Counted from the stretch's first letter, positions 15,956 to 24,775 are shown. The stretch: 64,000 nt of DNA from a bacterium (GCA_020444265.1 JAHLLH010000005.1:1-64000), one strand, 5' to 3'. Program-made: numbers and translations. The notes: generated by a model from the sequence alone, not told the origin.

Positions 15956-16609
15956 TTACCGCCGAAGCAGCAGGATCACATATTCAGCACTGTTCGAGGC
16001 TTCCGCATGGATCGCCACCGCATCAGTCAGCACTTCCGCGTAGAAGTATCCACCCGGATCCCCGATTGCCGTTACCGCGACCTTATCCAGGGTTGTCACC
16101 CCCGACCAGGTCAGGGTGTCTGTCGTTGCCGCATCGAACACAAGGGTATCACAGGCGGCACCTCCAAAAGCCGCGCCGCGCCACACACCTGTTGAGGTCG
16201 CATTCCCGGTCACCGACAGGCTGTCCCCAACCGTCGCAACGGAATCCAACGCGGCCACCCCCGAGACCGTCAGATTGCCTGAAAGGGTTGTCGCACCGGT
16301 CACACCCAGGGTTCCACCAACTGTCGCCACTTCGGCCATTGCCACAGTCGAATCGAACGTCGCGACCCCAGTCACATCCAGCGAACCGAGGGACTCGACA
16401 TATTCCCCGACCCACAGGCTGTCCGTGACATAGGCGTCACGGCCCACCTTCATGTCATAGGTGATACGCAACCACCCCGGCACTTCGGTGTTGCCACGTA
16501 GCTTCGTGGTGGCCTGCCCGCTGATATTGACCCCCACCGCTGCCTGAGTCAGGCCCGGCAGAAACCACATCACAAGCAGAAGCATTGCCAGAATCCATGA
16601 TCTTCGCAT
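15956..16609 (-). CDS. Exported beta-repeat, fibre-like protein
   Basis: 217 aa. Signal peptide at residues 1-24 (MRRSWILAMLLLVMWFLPGL then TQA). Residues about 75-150 contain repeated 10- to 12-residue beta units of the pattern TLGVTGATTLSGNLTVSGVA, typical of trimeric phage fibres and of exported adhesins. The C-terminus is an Ala-rich module. Together with 15363-15890 it forms a two-gene exported cassette in the head region. No adhesin anchor is seen. Confidence 0.6.
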   Translation of the reverse strand: MRRSWILAMLLLVMWFLPGLTQAAVGVNISGQATTKLRGNTEVPGWLRITYDMKVGRDAYVTDSLWVGEYVESLGSLDVTGVATFDSTVAMAEVATVGGTLGVTGATTLSGNLTVSGVAALDSVATVGDSLSVTGNATSTGVWRGAAFGGAACDTLVFDAATTDTLTWSGVTTLDKVAVTAIGDPGGYFYAEVLTDAVAIHAEASNSAEYVILLLRR

Positions 16610-16634
16610 GGGTCCGTCCTTCCATTCTGTCAGG

Positions 16635-17015
16635 TCAATCCGAATGCTTGGCCGCGAGGACCAGCTTACGGGCCGTCGCCTTCCCGATCCCCTTCACCTG
16701 CTCGAGGTCGGCCGGTTTCGCTTTCGCCAGGTCGGCACGGCTGAGGATCCCCAGGGAGATCAATTCCTTCGCCCACGGTTCACGCATGCCGTCCACGTCC
16801 TGCAGGCTGGTGATGGCCGCCTTTGCCAGGTCACCGTCCACACTGGTCGGCGGGTCGGCTCCCTTGTCGCCCTCAGCGGATGCTTTCTCCTCGAATGGTT
16901 CGAGGATCCCCGCATCGACCAACGGTTGCCCGTCCTTTTCAGCGAGCTCGATCACTCCCCCGGGGAGCACATCCCCCGGGGAAAGCGTCGTGTTCGTTTT
17001 GTTCCGGTATTTCAT
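16635..17015 (-). CDS. Head-region protein with helix-hairpin-helix C-terminus
   Basis: 126 aa from ATG 17015. The N-terminus (MKYRNKTNTTLSPGDVLPGG) is followed by an acidic linker and a C-terminal helix-hairpin-helix (LEQVKGIGKATARKLVLAA), a fold that binds DNA or protein. It lies just after the capsid gene, where head-completion proteins are encoded. Whether the HhH contacts packaged DNA is inference. Confidence 0.65.
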   Translation of the reverse strand: MKYRNKTNTTLSPGDVLPGGVIELAEKDGQPLVDAGILEPFEEKASAEGDKGADPPTSVDGDLAKAAITSLQDVDGMREPWAKELISLGILSRADLAKAKPADLEQVKGIGKATARKLVLAAKHSD

Positions 17016-17071
17016 GGTCCACCTCATCCTCGTTTCGCTTTACACGGCTGCTGCCGTCCTGCGATCAGGGG

Positions 17072-18112
17072 TTAACGCACCTTGATCGACATGATGGTTT
17101 TCGGCTCGTGCGGAATCGGAAGCGGCTTGGACTTCAGGAAGAGGAACGTCTTGCTGACCGAGGTTTCCTCTTTGTAAGTGTCCATGTAATACCTTGCGAG
17201 GCGAGGAGCACGGTCATCCTTCAACCATGCGTAGTGGATGATGTTGGTCGCCTTGTTGTTGGCGAGGATGACACGGTTCGCATCGATGTAAGGCGTCGCC
17301 GTCACGTTGCCGTCGTCGTCCTTCACCTCGTAGAAGCCGTGGTGGACATACACCTTCAGGTTCAAGTCGGCGTCGATCAGCTCACCCATCAGGACTAGGT
17401 CGTCATCCAGCCACATCGGGTCGATCTGACCGTTCTTGATCCGCTGGTTGTCGAAGATGTTCTGGAAGTCCGGATCCTTCTGCAGGTAACCGTAGGCGCT
17501 GGAGTCCATGATCGCGATGTTCGGACGTTTACGTCCATCTGTCGCGGCGGTATTCGACCAGGTGCGCAGGTCAGCGATCGGAGAAACACCCTCTTCGCCC
17601 CAGCGTGCGGTCGTCAGCAAGGTCTTTTTGTGTGCGCTCGGGATGCGTAGGTCGATGGTGGTGTTGACCCCACGGCCCGACACCACAATCTGCCCGTCCT
17701 GGATCCCGCGGGCGATCATCTGCTCACGTCTGCGTTCGACACGGCCCATCAGGAAATCGCCATCTTCCTGCAACAGCTGCGCCTTGTAGACCAACGGATC
17801 CACATCCTCGTACTGGTGCGTCCCGGCAAACACCTCTTCCAGGATGTCCGCATTGATTTCCGTCTCTTCTGCGACCGTTGGAGGGGTGATCGTCTCGAGG
17901 ATGAACCCGTCACGTTCCACCAGCACCGCTTCGCCCTTCGAATTGGCGTAGGAGGCCAGGCCCAAGCGGCCTTCCACCTCGTGCACATCGATGCTCGAGG
18001 TGCCCCACACCTTTTCCGTGAAGCCGAGCAGGGTGGCAAGGCTTGCGCCCATGCCCTTCGCGCCCTGCACGACTTTCATCAGACTCTTTCGAGTCAACAG
18101 CTTCACACTCAT
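17072..18112 (-). CDS. Major capsid protein, lambda gpE family
   Basis: 346 aa, the usual length. HK97-fold capsid protein of the Phage_cap_E type. Family-typical features: N-terminal LLTRKSLMKVV, a central SGRGVNTTIDLRIP..., the GRKRPNIAIMDSSAYGYL block and the C-terminal ARYYMDTYKEE...SKPLPIPHEPKTIMSIKV. Follows the decoration protein and protease as in lambda (C, D, E). Confidence 0.94.
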   Translation of the reverse strand: MSVKLLTRKSLMKVVQGAKGMGASLATLLGFTEKVWGTSSIDVHEVEGRLGLASYANSKGEAVLVERDGFILETITPPTVAEETEINADILEEVFAGTHQYEDVDPLVYKAQLLQEDGDFLMGRVERRREQMIARGIQDGQIVVSGRGVNTTIDLRIPSAHKKTLLTTARWGEEGVSPIADLRTWSNTAATDGRKRPNIAIMDSSAYGYLQKDPDFQNIFDNQRIKNGQIDPMWLDDDLVLMGELIDADLNLKVYVHHGFYEVKDDDGNVTATPYIDANRVILANNKATNIIHYAWLKDDRAPRLARYYMDTYKEETSVSKTFLFLKSKPLPIPHEPKTIMSIKVR

Positions 18113-18176
18113 TTGCCTATCCCTTCCGCCTCACCATCTGGCAAGGCATCGTTCACATCTGATATCGCCATCCTGA

Positions 18177-18225
18177 TGGGTGCCCCGGCTTGGCTTGCAA
18201 GCCGGGTTTCCCTATCCAGTCAGTG
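18177..18225. repeat. Hairpin repeat, module A
   Basis: CCCGGCTTG/CAAGCCGGG followed by TTTCCC, between capsid and decoration genes. Confidence 0.75.
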
Positions 18226-18245
18226 AGATCCTACCTCACCCCCGA

Positions 18246-18884
18246 TCAGGTCTGCGCCGCTTCCTCGAGAATCAGGCCGCGGGCTGCCAGCGTCTCGACA
18301 TGGTTGTCCACATCGCTGCCGTCCGCCACGTAGCAGCGACGCTTGTTGATGCGACCCTGGGCGTACGCCACAGACGTCACATCATCATCGGTTGCATCCG
18401 CATCCTCGGCCAGGATCAACTCGGCATCCTGCTTGCCGTCCACCGCGGATTCATCGACCAGACCGTACTTGCCGGCATCGTCACCCGCTTCCACGACAAA
18501 CGTGATCTCGTCGCCCACGATGAAGTCCTGGGCACCATCAGCAACCGTCAGATTGATGTGGTCCGTTTCGTACGCCACTGCGACCGTGAGGTCTTTCAGT
18601 CGTTGACCGCTCGGGGTTACCACCTCGAAGCGGCCAGCGTTTCCGACCGCCTCGACACATGTCAACGTGTAGGTGCCGATCTCCGCTTTCGCGCCGATCG
18701 ACGTGCCGCTGATCGCGCCGTTGCCGGTGTTGCCGACAGTTGCGGCCACCGCACCCTTCGCTTTCTTGATACGGCCCAGCACCGCGCCCTCGAGGTACGA
18801 CACGCCCGATTTCAGTACCACTGGACGGGTCGGCAACGAGAGCGGTTCCGCCAGCACATTCCTGTGCACATACTCCGTGCTCAT
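18246..18884 (-). CDS. Head decoration protein, lambda gpD-like
   Basis: 212 aa, longer than lambda gpD (110 aa). N-terminal ALSLPTRPVVLKSG-like segment and the C-terminal LILAEDADATDDDVTSVAYAQG match the HDPD family that binds capsid three-fold axes. The middle 90 residues (GTYTLTCVEAVGNAGRFEVV and following) are an extra beta domain, seen in other phages with large decoration proteins. Placed between protease and capsid genes. Confidence 0.88.
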   Translation of the reverse strand: MSTEYVHRNVLAEPLSLPTRPVVLKSGVSYLEGAVLGRIKKAKGAVAATVGNTGNGAISGTSIGAKAEIGTYTLTCVEAVGNAGRFEVVTPSGQRLKDLTVAVAYETDHINLTVADGAQDFIVGDEITFVVEAGDDAGKYGLVDESAVDGKQDAELILAEDADATDDDVTSVAYAQGRINKRRCYVADGSDVDNHVETLAARGLILEEAAQT

Positions 18885-18981
18885 CGCTCTTTCCTTCCTG
18901 TAAATCCACCTGGTGACCCGGCGCTCCTGCGTCGGGTGTCACACTATCCCGGTTCTGGCCGGGTACCGCCCCCGTCAGGGG

Positions 18982-20370
18982 TTACTTGCCGCGCATCTCC
19001 TGCGCCTTTTCAATCGCCGTCACCGCGGCCGCGTCGTCATCGCCCTGCACCGCGGCGGGTGCGGGCTGGATGCCATCCAATGCCTGCGCATCGGCATGGA
19101 TTCCTTCCGCCATCGCGACAGTGGTTTTCCGCTCGGCAGCATAGAGGCCTGCCTGGACATCCTTCACCTGGCTGCTGCCATCGGTGAGCGCCGCCTGGAT
19201 CACACCATGCGGATCCGCCGCCTTCACCGCCTTAGCAAACACCGGGTCTGCCTCGATCACCGCTGCGATTCGTTCGCTTTCCGCCTTGGCCCCTTCGGCC
19301 TTCGCCGTTTCGAGTGCGGTCGCCTGTTCCGCTTTCAGGGTTTCCAGGGCCCTGTCGCCCTCGGCCTTACCCAGGGCCTTCCCCTCGTCCAGCACCGCCT
19401 GGTACAGGTCCGGGTGCTTCGCCTGCAGTTCCTTCTTGTCCATCGCACTGTCCTCGCTTTCACCTGCATCGTCGATTATTTCTGTCGTGTCGTTTCCTTC
19501 GGAGGTTCCACGGTTTGCAACCGTACCGCGCAGAACATCATCCAGCACACCAATTCCGTCCACCATCCCGCGCTTCATCGCTTCGGCAGCACCGAACACA
19601 CCACCCGCACCGAATTCCTTGACCACGGTGTTGCGGTCCACCCCACGGCCCGCGGCCACTTCACCGATAAACACCTCGGCCAAGGCGTCCAGACGTTCCT
19701 GGATCAGCTGGTACCCCTCTTCAGTCGCAGGATCCGCCACCTTGTTCGGGGATTGACTAGAGACAATGGTGATCTCCTCAATCCCCATCATCTCCATCGC
19801 CTTCTTGAAATCGTAGTAGATCGCCAACACCCCGATGGACCCCACCTCTGCGGTCGGGGCTGCGATGATCTCACGTGCCGCGCTGGCCAGCCAGTACCCC
19901 GCGCTACAGGCCCAGCCGTTCACATAGGCAATCACCGGCTTTTCGTTGTCCGCCCTGCGGATCTCTTCCGCCAGCTCCTGCACCTCGGTGATGTACCCAC
20001 CAGGGCTGTCCAGGTTCAGGACGATCCGCTCCACCTTACGGTCCTCGACCGCTTCCAGCAGGTCGTCACGGATCGCTTCGATCGTACTTGCCCCACCCAG
20101 CGCGTCGTAGATCCAGGCGATGTAATTATCCCGCGGGAGAATCACCCCGTTGATGTCGATCAGGGCGGTATCGCCGATAATCCGCAACTTCCGGCGCGTG
20201 CCGAAAAACTCTTCCGCGTTACGGTTATTCGCGCGGCCCTGGGGGCGAATCGACTTCACCGAGGTCTGAACTGGCACGTCTCCGAAGGCTGCCTGCAGGG
20301 CCATCGTGAAAGCCCCACGCTCCATCGGCCATGCGCCCTTTGCCAGCGCTGCCAGCAGTTCCTTATTCAT
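18982..20370 (-). CDS. Head maturation protease and scaffold, S49 family (lambda gpC-Nu3 type)
   Basis: 462 aa. Residues about 60-275 are an SppA-like S49 serine protease: oxyanion motif LDSPGG at 120-125, nucleophile Ser156 in NGWACSAGYW, and a likely Lys general base near 210. Residues about 320-430 are a charged helical scaffold (KALGKAEGDRALETLKAEQ), equivalent to the internal Nu3 product. An internal start for a separate scaffold is plausible near 19440 (ATG, MDKKELQAKHPDLYQAV). Start overlaps the portal stop. Confidence 0.93.
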   Translation of the reverse strand: MNKELLAALAKGAWPMERGAFTMALQAAFGDVPVQTSVKSIRPQGRANNRNAEEFFGTRRKLRIIGDTALIDINGVILPRDNYIAWIYDALGGASTIEAIRDDLLEAVEDRKVERIVLNLDSPGGYITEVQELAEEIRRADNEKPVIAYVNGWACSAGYWLASAAREIIAAPTAEVGSIGVLAIYYDFKKAMEMMGIEEITIVSSQSPNKVADPATEEGYQLIQERLDALAEVFIGEVAAGRGVDRNTVVKEFGAGGVFGAAEAMKRGMVDGIGVLDDVLRGTVANRGTSEGNDTTEIIDDAGESEDSAMDKKELQAKHPDLYQAVLDEGKALGKAEGDRALETLKAEQATALETAKAEGAKAESERIAAVIEADPVFAKAVKAADPHGVIQAALTDGSSQVKDVQAGLYAAERKTTVAMAEGIHADAQALDGIQPAPAAVQGDDDAAAVTAIEKAQEMRGK

Positions 20371-21949
20371 CCTGCAGATCCTCCAACGTCTTGTCTGCCG
20401 CGCTGCTGTCTGACCCCGAGGAGGACCCTTCCTTCGACGATTGCAGCCCGAGCCTTGTCAAGGTTTCCTCTTCCGCCGCCAGCCTGTCCATGCTGCTGTC
20501 CCAGTCCCCGCCGTGGATCGCCGTGTGCTCGTCCTCGTGTGTCGTCAAATGGTTCTTCAGTCGCTTCTCTGCGGCATTGACTTCCTTCAGTGGGTCGATC
20601 TGGCCCGGCCCACGGCCCGTCCACCTGGTCGAGCACCATGCGGCACGGATCGCCGGGTCCGTAAAGAACCCGGGCGCAAGGATTCGACCCGAAGCAACCG
20701 CCTCCCACAGGAAAGCCTCGTAGGCTTCCTGCAGGAACAAGTCGACCAGCCAGGTGCGAAGGGTGAGGAAGGTTGTCCAGGATTCCATCAGGGCGGCACG
20801 GCTGGCGCTGTAGCTGGCCGTGAAGTGCATCATCATCACTTCAAAGGCCACGCCCACATTCGCACCGATCTGCATCACAATTGCCTTGAACACGGGATCA
20901 AAATCAGGCTGGGAGGTGGATTGCACCACCTTCACATCATCGCCCTCATCTAGGTCATAGATCGTTCCGGATCCCATTTCGTAGCTCTGCGGATCATCCG
21001 GCTCGACCTGGTCAGATGTGGGCACAGGCGATTCCATCCCATCCGCCTGGTTGTGCGTGATAAACACCGTGATAAACGCCTGGATGATGGCTTTCGTAAC
21101 CGCCGCTTGAGAGAGTTGGGTGATCTGACGTAACGGTTCAATCACCGGCGCAAGGATGCTGACACCCCGGCGCTGGCCGATCCATTCCTTGTTGACCAGG
21201 TGGACAATGTTCCGGCGACCCGTCTTACTCCCAAAGGCAGAAATTTCCTTGCCTGTCAACGCCCAGTCGTTCGAAATCGGGTTCCAGTTACGGATGTAGT
21301 AGGCTTCCGGCGCACCGTACTTGTCGCACTTCACGCCACCCAGCCAGCCTTCACGCATCATCGACAGGTTGTTCCCCACCTGCGCACCATCGATCAGCAT
21401 CACACGAGTCTGGTAGACCTGCCCCTTACGCTTCACCATCGGGAAACCCGCGAACACATCCCCATCACGCATCCAGCTGAGCAAGGCGAGGAAGGCGAGA
21501 CGGTTCAAGCTGTCCGTCTGGGTGGCGTCGCAGGTTTTTGACCACATGCGGAATTCACGTTCCACCTGCTTCGTCCAGGTGGATGCCTGCTCTTTCGGTA
21601 GGCCCAAGGCTTCGTAATCGGGACGGGCCTGCAGGGTTAATCCAGGCCCCACCACCTTGTAGGCCATCCGACGCAGGAGCGCCCCGGATACCGGGGAATT
21701 TTTGAACAGGTCACGGACACCCTCACGGATATCCTCACCCTTATCCACCGTTTCCGAGATCGGGTTTTCACCGAGAGAGCTCCACCCGCGCAGGGATTTG
21801 CGGCTGGAACCAGGCGTCAGGTATCCGGATGATCCGAGCGCGGCAATCGCGAGACGGTGCTGGTAACGGTCCAGCCCCGCCTTGGGGTTGAACAGTTCAA
21901 CCACACGGTCCGTGAATGTTCGCTTGATCCCGATCTGCTTGCCTGCCAT
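20363..21949 (-). CDS. Portal protein, lambda gpB family
   Basis: 528 aa from ATG 21949 (frame to 22018 is not used). Dodecameric DNA-entry ring of the capsid. Family features include LDRYQHRLAIAALGSSGY near the start, ARPDYEALGL, EFRMWSKTCDATQ, and the VGVAFEVMMMHFTASYSASR block with RAALMESW. Overlaps the protease by 8 bases, as usual for this pair, and overlaps the gpW-like gene by one base. Confidence 0.95.
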   Translation of the reverse strand: MAGKQIGIKRTFTDRVVELFNPKAGLDRYQHRLAIAALGSSGYLTPGSSRKSLRGWSSLGENPISETVDKGEDIREGVRDLFKNSPVSGALLRRMAYKVVGPGLTLQARPDYEALGLPKEQASTWTKQVEREFRMWSKTCDATQTDSLNRLAFLALLSWMRDGDVFAGFPMVKRKGQVYQTRVMLIDGAQVGNNLSMMREGWLGGVKCDKYGAPEAYYIRNWNPISNDWALTGKEISAFGSKTGRRNIVHLVNKEWIGQRRGVSILAPVIEPLRQITQLSQAAVTKAIIQAFITVFITHNQADGMESPVPTSDQVEPDDPQSYEMGSGTIYDLDEGDDVKVVQSTSQPDFDPVFKAIVMQIGANVGVAFEVMMMHFTASYSASRAALMESWTTFLTLRTWLVDLFLQEAYEAFLWEAVASGRILAPGFFTDPAIRAAWCSTRWTGRGPGQIDPLKEVNAAEKRLKNHLTTHEDEHTAIHGGDWDSSMDRLAAEEETLTRLGLQSSKEGSSSGSDSSAADKTLEDLQDE

Positions 21950-22173
21950 CAATCCCTCGGTATCACACGTTTGGCCCGCGGGGCTGTCCCGTCGAGCCTC
22001 GAAACCAGCTTGTCCCACTTGTTGAATTGACGTTCCACTTCAGGCAGATCCGCGCGAGTCATCCGACGCTCCCCTACCTGGTAGCTTTGACCCGTCTGCG
22101 CAATTGAGATCAAAGCCGCCTTCCAGGTCGCGCGCATCAGTTTTGCTTCTGCGAGACGTTCCGCTGTGGTCAT
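21949..22173 (-). CDS. gpW-like head-tail joining protein
   Basis: 74 aa from ATG 22173. Small helix-rich protein: MTTAERLAEAKLMRATWKA, then QSYQVGERRMTRADLPEVER, the pattern of gpW/DUF6148 proteins encoded just before lambda-type portals. The longer frame (to 22410) would translate a family F repeat and is rejected. Stop overlaps the portal start (TGATG-type junction). Confidence 0.85.
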   Translation of the reverse strand: MTTAERLAEAKLMRATWKAALISIAQTGQSYQVGERRMTRADLPEVERQFNKWDKLVSRLDGTAPRAKRVIPRD

Positions 22174-22190
22174 GCCTGCACCCCGAGTGT

Positions 22191-22256
22191 CATTCCCAGC
22201 ACGCATGCCGGAGTCAACCGGCAGGGGGTTTCCATTGCGGGCGTCGGGAATCCCCC
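22191..22256. repeat. Family F inverted repeat
   Basis: CATTCCCAGC at one side and GGGCGTCGGGAATCCCC at the other enclose a GCCGGAGTCAACCGGC hairpin. Lies between the DUF5675 gene and the gpW-like gene. Confidence 0.65.
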
Positions 22257-22273
22257 GGCCACTTGCAAACAGT

Positions 22274-22807
22274 TCATACCTGCACCCCTTCCGGATCCAC
22301 ACCCTCGGCCCATTCAATCGAGAGGTCCATGTCCATGCCGCGAGTGAAGAGATGAAGGTCGTCCAGCGTGTCCCACGAGTAGCTGACCGCCTTCTGGACC
22401 CTGTCCCCATGCTTAGGCTTGAAGGCTGTCAGGGCACGGCCCACCCCGATGCAGCCATCCGATTCCGACACCCACCCCTTCGCTTCATCGCCGGCATGGT
22501 TCATCACATGGATCCGCACACCCGCACGGCCCGGCACATCCTGGATCAGGTAGAGGTCTTTGTCGAACCGCTTCGAGTGGTTGAAGACACAGCGGTACCG
22601 GCCTGACGGGATGCAGCTGATATCGTTCTGGTTGCCACGCCAGGGCAGTTCCACAGTTCGGCACGAAAACGGCGCTTCGGGAACACTCGGTGCATCGATA
22701 ACCAGGTGCCCGAACGTCCCCTCTTCTGTTGATTCACCTCGCACCAGCCGTCCAGTAAGGGTGGGTAACGGCGAAGCAACCCCCTTTTGTGAGGTCGCCC
22801 CCTTCAT
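22274..22807 (-). CDS. DUF5675 family protein
   Basis: 177 aa. Matches the DUF5675 pattern: FSCRTVELPWRGNQNDISCI, SGRYRCVFNHSKRF, RAGVRIHVMNHAGD and SDGCIGVGRA. Such genes are common next to lysis genes in phages; the conserved H and C residues have suggested a peptidoglycan-active enzyme, but the activity is unproven. Overlaps the upstream 131-aa gene by 4 bases. The only lysis candidate besides 22804 and 14524; no lysozyme-type gene is seen. Confidence 0.8.
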   Translation of the reverse strand: MKGATSQKGVASPLPTLTGRLVRGESTEEGTFGHLVIDAPSVPEAPFSCRTVELPWRGNQNDISCIPSGRYRCVFNHSKRFDKDLYLIQDVPGRAGVRIHVMNHAGDEAKGWVSESDGCIGVGRALTAFKPKHGDRVQKAVSYSWDTLDDLHLFTRGMDMDLSIEWAEGVDPEGVQV

Positions 22808-23199
22808 CGCTTCCCGCTCCCTTTGCCTTGCTTCACATCCTTCGGCAATCCGACCGGCACACCATCATCCTTGTTGGCAGATTGCTTTGCCCGGCGCAGG
22901 AAACGGCCGATGTTGTCAGTGACCCGAATCGCCAGGTCAAAGACGGGATCTTCCACAAACTCCCAGACCGGACCGATCACAGGAACCCGACGCATGAACT
23001 GGCTGATCTTGAGGCCCCAGGTATCCCCGGCACGTTCCCAAGCGTCCGCTGGACGGAGCCCGAACACCAACCCCAGCAGGCTGCCGACATACGGAATCGC
23101 CAAGACGGTCCCGCTGATCCCCTGCAGGATGTCACCAGCGATTCCCTGAGCTTCCATCCACTGCCAGGCTTGCCCGAGCCATCCAAGTACCTGATCCAT
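22804..23199 (-). CDS. Hypothetical protein, possible membrane-active (holin candidate)
   Basis: 131 aa. Central hydrophobic region (GISGTVLAIPYVGSLLGLVFGL) could span the membrane once or twice, flanked by amphipathic helices and a basic tail (RRAKQSANKDD...KQGKGSGKR). Coupled by a 4-base overlap to the DUF5675 gene, so a holin or holin-associated role is possible. No family recognised. Confidence 0.6.
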   Translation of the reverse strand: MDQVLGWLGQAWQWMEAQGIAGDILQGISGTVLAIPYVGSLLGLVFGLRPADAWERAGDTWGLKISQFMRRVPVIGPVWEFVEDPVFDLAIRVTDNIGRFLRRAKQSANKDDGVPVGLPKDVKQGKGSGKR

Positions 23200-23216
23200 C
23201 GTCTATCCCCTTCCAA

Positions 23217-23330
23217 AGGGTGCCCCGGCTTGTCTTGCCATGCCGGGTTTCTTCATCCATGTTGGCCGGGGTTTCCAACCCCGGCGAGGATGGGCTTCAG
23301 CCCATCGACCGCACCGCCGAAGGCGACGCT
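23217..23330. repeat. Composite hairpin repeat, modules A+B+C'+D
   Basis: CCCGGCTTG-type hairpin followed by TTTCTTC, then GCCGGGGTT/AACCCCGGC, GATGGGC/GCCCATC and CGCC/GGCG. Its end forms the last codons of the gene 23297-23659. Confidence 0.85.
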
Positions 23331-23659
23331 TGATCCTTCAACACCCCGAGCCCACGTAAGACTTCCGGTGCTCGGGGATGGTCCAATACCCACCTCCGCA
23401 TCCGCGCACGGTCCCCGCTTGCCTCCAAACTTTCAGGACCGTAGAGCAGGACATAGGCACGAGCCAGGGTGGCATCGTTCAGCCGTTTAACCGCAGCCAG
23501 TAGCACCGCATGCGGAATCGGTTTCCGGTAGGAAGTCATCGTGGGTGGAGTCGGGCTGCGGAAATAGTCCGCAGCAATAGGAAACGTCACGCCTTGCCGG
23601 CGCAAAGCCGAGGTTTTCCTGGCGGACAGATGGACAAATCGCTGAACGACGGGATCCAT
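23297..23659 (-). CDS. Hypothetical protein, 120 aa
   Basis: Start set at ATG 23659 (MDPVVQRFVHLSARK). Basic and helical (AVKRLNDATLARAYVLLYG, RMRRWVLDHPRAP). No family recognised. The last 12 or so codons lie in the adjoining composite repeat, so its C-terminus was probably replaced by repeat insertion. It opens the packaging/head gene run below the terminator at 23905. Confidence 0.5.
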   Translation of the reverse strand: MDPVVQRFVHLSARKTSALRRQGVTFPIAADYFRSPTPPTMTSYRKPIPHAVLLAAVKRLNDATLARAYVLLYGPESLEASGDRARMRRWVLDHPRAPEVLRGLGVLKDQASPSAVRSMG

Positions 23660-23679
23660 ACCCAACCCCCGGAAACAGA

Positions 23680-23729
23680 AACAGGTCACGCTCTACAGCG
23701 GATTTCTCCGCCGCAAAACGTGACCTGTT
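23680..23729. promoter_or_regulatory. Long inverted repeat with nested hairpin (operator or leader structure)
   Basis: AACAGGTCACG (23680-23690) and CGTGACCTGTT (23719-23729) pair perfectly over 11 bp; the loop contains a second hairpin GCGGA/TCCGC (23698-23711). It sits 20 bp upstream of ATG 23659, so it could be a repressor site or an mRNA leader. The remaining gap 23730-23904 contains a family E repeat at about 23812-23850 and nothing else named. Confidence 0.5.
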
Positions 23730-23811
23730 CTATTCCCAACCCTTCGCATCACCCAATCCAACCAGGGCGACCATGATGCATCAGGGTTCCGTTCGCTTGT
23801 CAGCTGGTGAA

Positions 23812-23850
23812 GTCATTGCGAGGAAGCGAAGCTGCCGAAGCAACCCCCTT
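23812..23850. repeat. Family E repeat
   Basis: GTCATTGCGAGGAAGCGAAG followed by CTGCCGAAGCAACCCCC. Confidence 0.7.
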
Positions 23851-23904
23851 CCACCCGCACCCTCTTCACCGTTCAGCCGTTACATCGTCCACTCCGATTT
23901 CAAC

Positions 23905-23941
23905 CAAAAAAGCGTGGGGCATCATTTCCCCGATGCCCCAT
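23905..23941 (-). terminator. Rho-independent terminator
   Basis: On the minus strand TGGGGCATC (940-932) pairs with GATGCCCCA (923-915), 9 bp, followed by CGC and six T residues. It ends the three-gene run 24032-24775. Confidence 0.8.
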
Positions 23942-24031
23942 CATACACCCAGCAAACGCTCCGCACAACCCCCCAGGTGAGGGGAAAAAAACTTCTCCTC
24001 CCCGGCCTCCTGCTTAATCGACTCCAAGCGA

Positions 24032-24337
24032 TTACAAATCAGGGCTGTCTTCACTTCCGCTTGTCTCAGGGCTATCAGCCGCCGGTTCTTCTAGGGATTC
24101 CTTGTACTTCATTCGACCCAGCATCACATGAAGATGTTCAGGCGGGTCGCCCCCAACAATAACTTTTTCTTTACCCTGCTTCAGGGCTTCAACATGTACA
24201 CAGTCTTTGTCTGGCGTCCAGTCTGGACAATCACAGTAGGTCATTGCTGGCTTATCAATCGGATTATCAAAAATAACATTGGCAATCACACCGCCACCCT
24301 TAACCTTCACCCGCCACTTACGCGATGAAAATCCCAT
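24032..24337 (-). CDS. Small protein with SWIM-like zinc finger
   Basis: 101 aa. Residues about 33-50 give the pattern CDCPDWTPDKDCVHV, i.e. CxC...CxH, as in SWIM-type zinc fingers, embedded in a basic N-terminal domain. The C-terminus is acidic (SPETSGSEDSPDL). Such proteins may bind DNA or protein; the role here is unknown. Lies one base after the stop of the 85-aa gene, in a compact three-gene operon that ends at the 23905 terminator. Confidence 0.65.
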   Translation of the reverse strand: MGFSSRKWRVKVKGGGVIANVIFDNPIDKPAMTYCDCPDWTPDKDCVHVEALKQGKEKVIVGGDPPEHLHVMLGRMKYKESLEEPAADSPETSGSEDSPDL

Positions 24338-24338
24338 C

Positions 24339-24596
24339 TCACCCCTCCATCCCCACCCGCAGCAGGACCCACTCCTGCCGTTCCGGGTAGAAGCCTAATT
24401 CGTACACGTCGCCGGTGTCCCCCTGGAACACATGCACCAGCCGCTCGAGATCTCCGACACGTTCCTTCCGCTGGCTGATCGACCGCTTGACCTTGACCAC
24501 CCGTTGACGCCAACGGATCTTCAGTAGCTTCAACCCACCACCAGCAGGAAACAGGGCCATCACCTCGACCCTGTCCCCTATCTCTTCAAACTGCAT
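24339..24596 (-). CDS. Hypothetical protein, 85 aa
   Basis: No family recognised. A charged small protein (KIRWRQRVVKVKRSISQRKE, then GDVYELGFYPERQEW). Its start overlaps the stop of the upstream 59-aa gene by one base, showing tight coupling with its neighbours. Confidence 0.6.
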   Translation of the reverse strand: MQFEEIGDRVEVMALFPAGGGLKLLKIRWRQRVVKVKRSISQRKERVGDLERLVHVFQGDTGDVYELGFYPERQEWVLLRVGMEG

Positions 24597-24775
24597 CAGC
24601 GACGTAGCCCTCTTTTTTTCGCAGCAATACCATCAATAATTCGATCAGCGAGTTTATCCCCTAGCTTTGCTGCCTTCTCTACCGCCGGGGCTTCCTCCAT
24701 TTTTCCCTGCATTGCACCAAGTACCTGCCCTGCGATGATTGCCTGCATGATCTGCTTAACTTGATCGTCTGTCAT
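24596..24775 (-). CDS. Hypothetical protein, 59 aa
   Basis: ATG at 24775 preceded by GAGG; the frame to 24853 would start inside the preceding terminator. Helical throughout: MTDDQVKQIMQAIIAGQVLG, then AAKLGDKLADRIIDGI. No family recognised. First gene of the short operon below the HicBA terminator. Confidence 0.55.
   Translation of the reverse strand: MTDDQVKQIMQAIIAGQVLGAMQGKMEEAPAVEKAAKLGDKLADRIIDGIAAKKRGLRR

Noticed and set aside
18913-20580. Long plus-strand open frame of 555 codons opposite the protease gene
   Set aside because: It is antisense to a well-conserved S49 protease, has no ribosome site and an Arg/His/Pro-rich composition typical of shadows of GC-rich genes.
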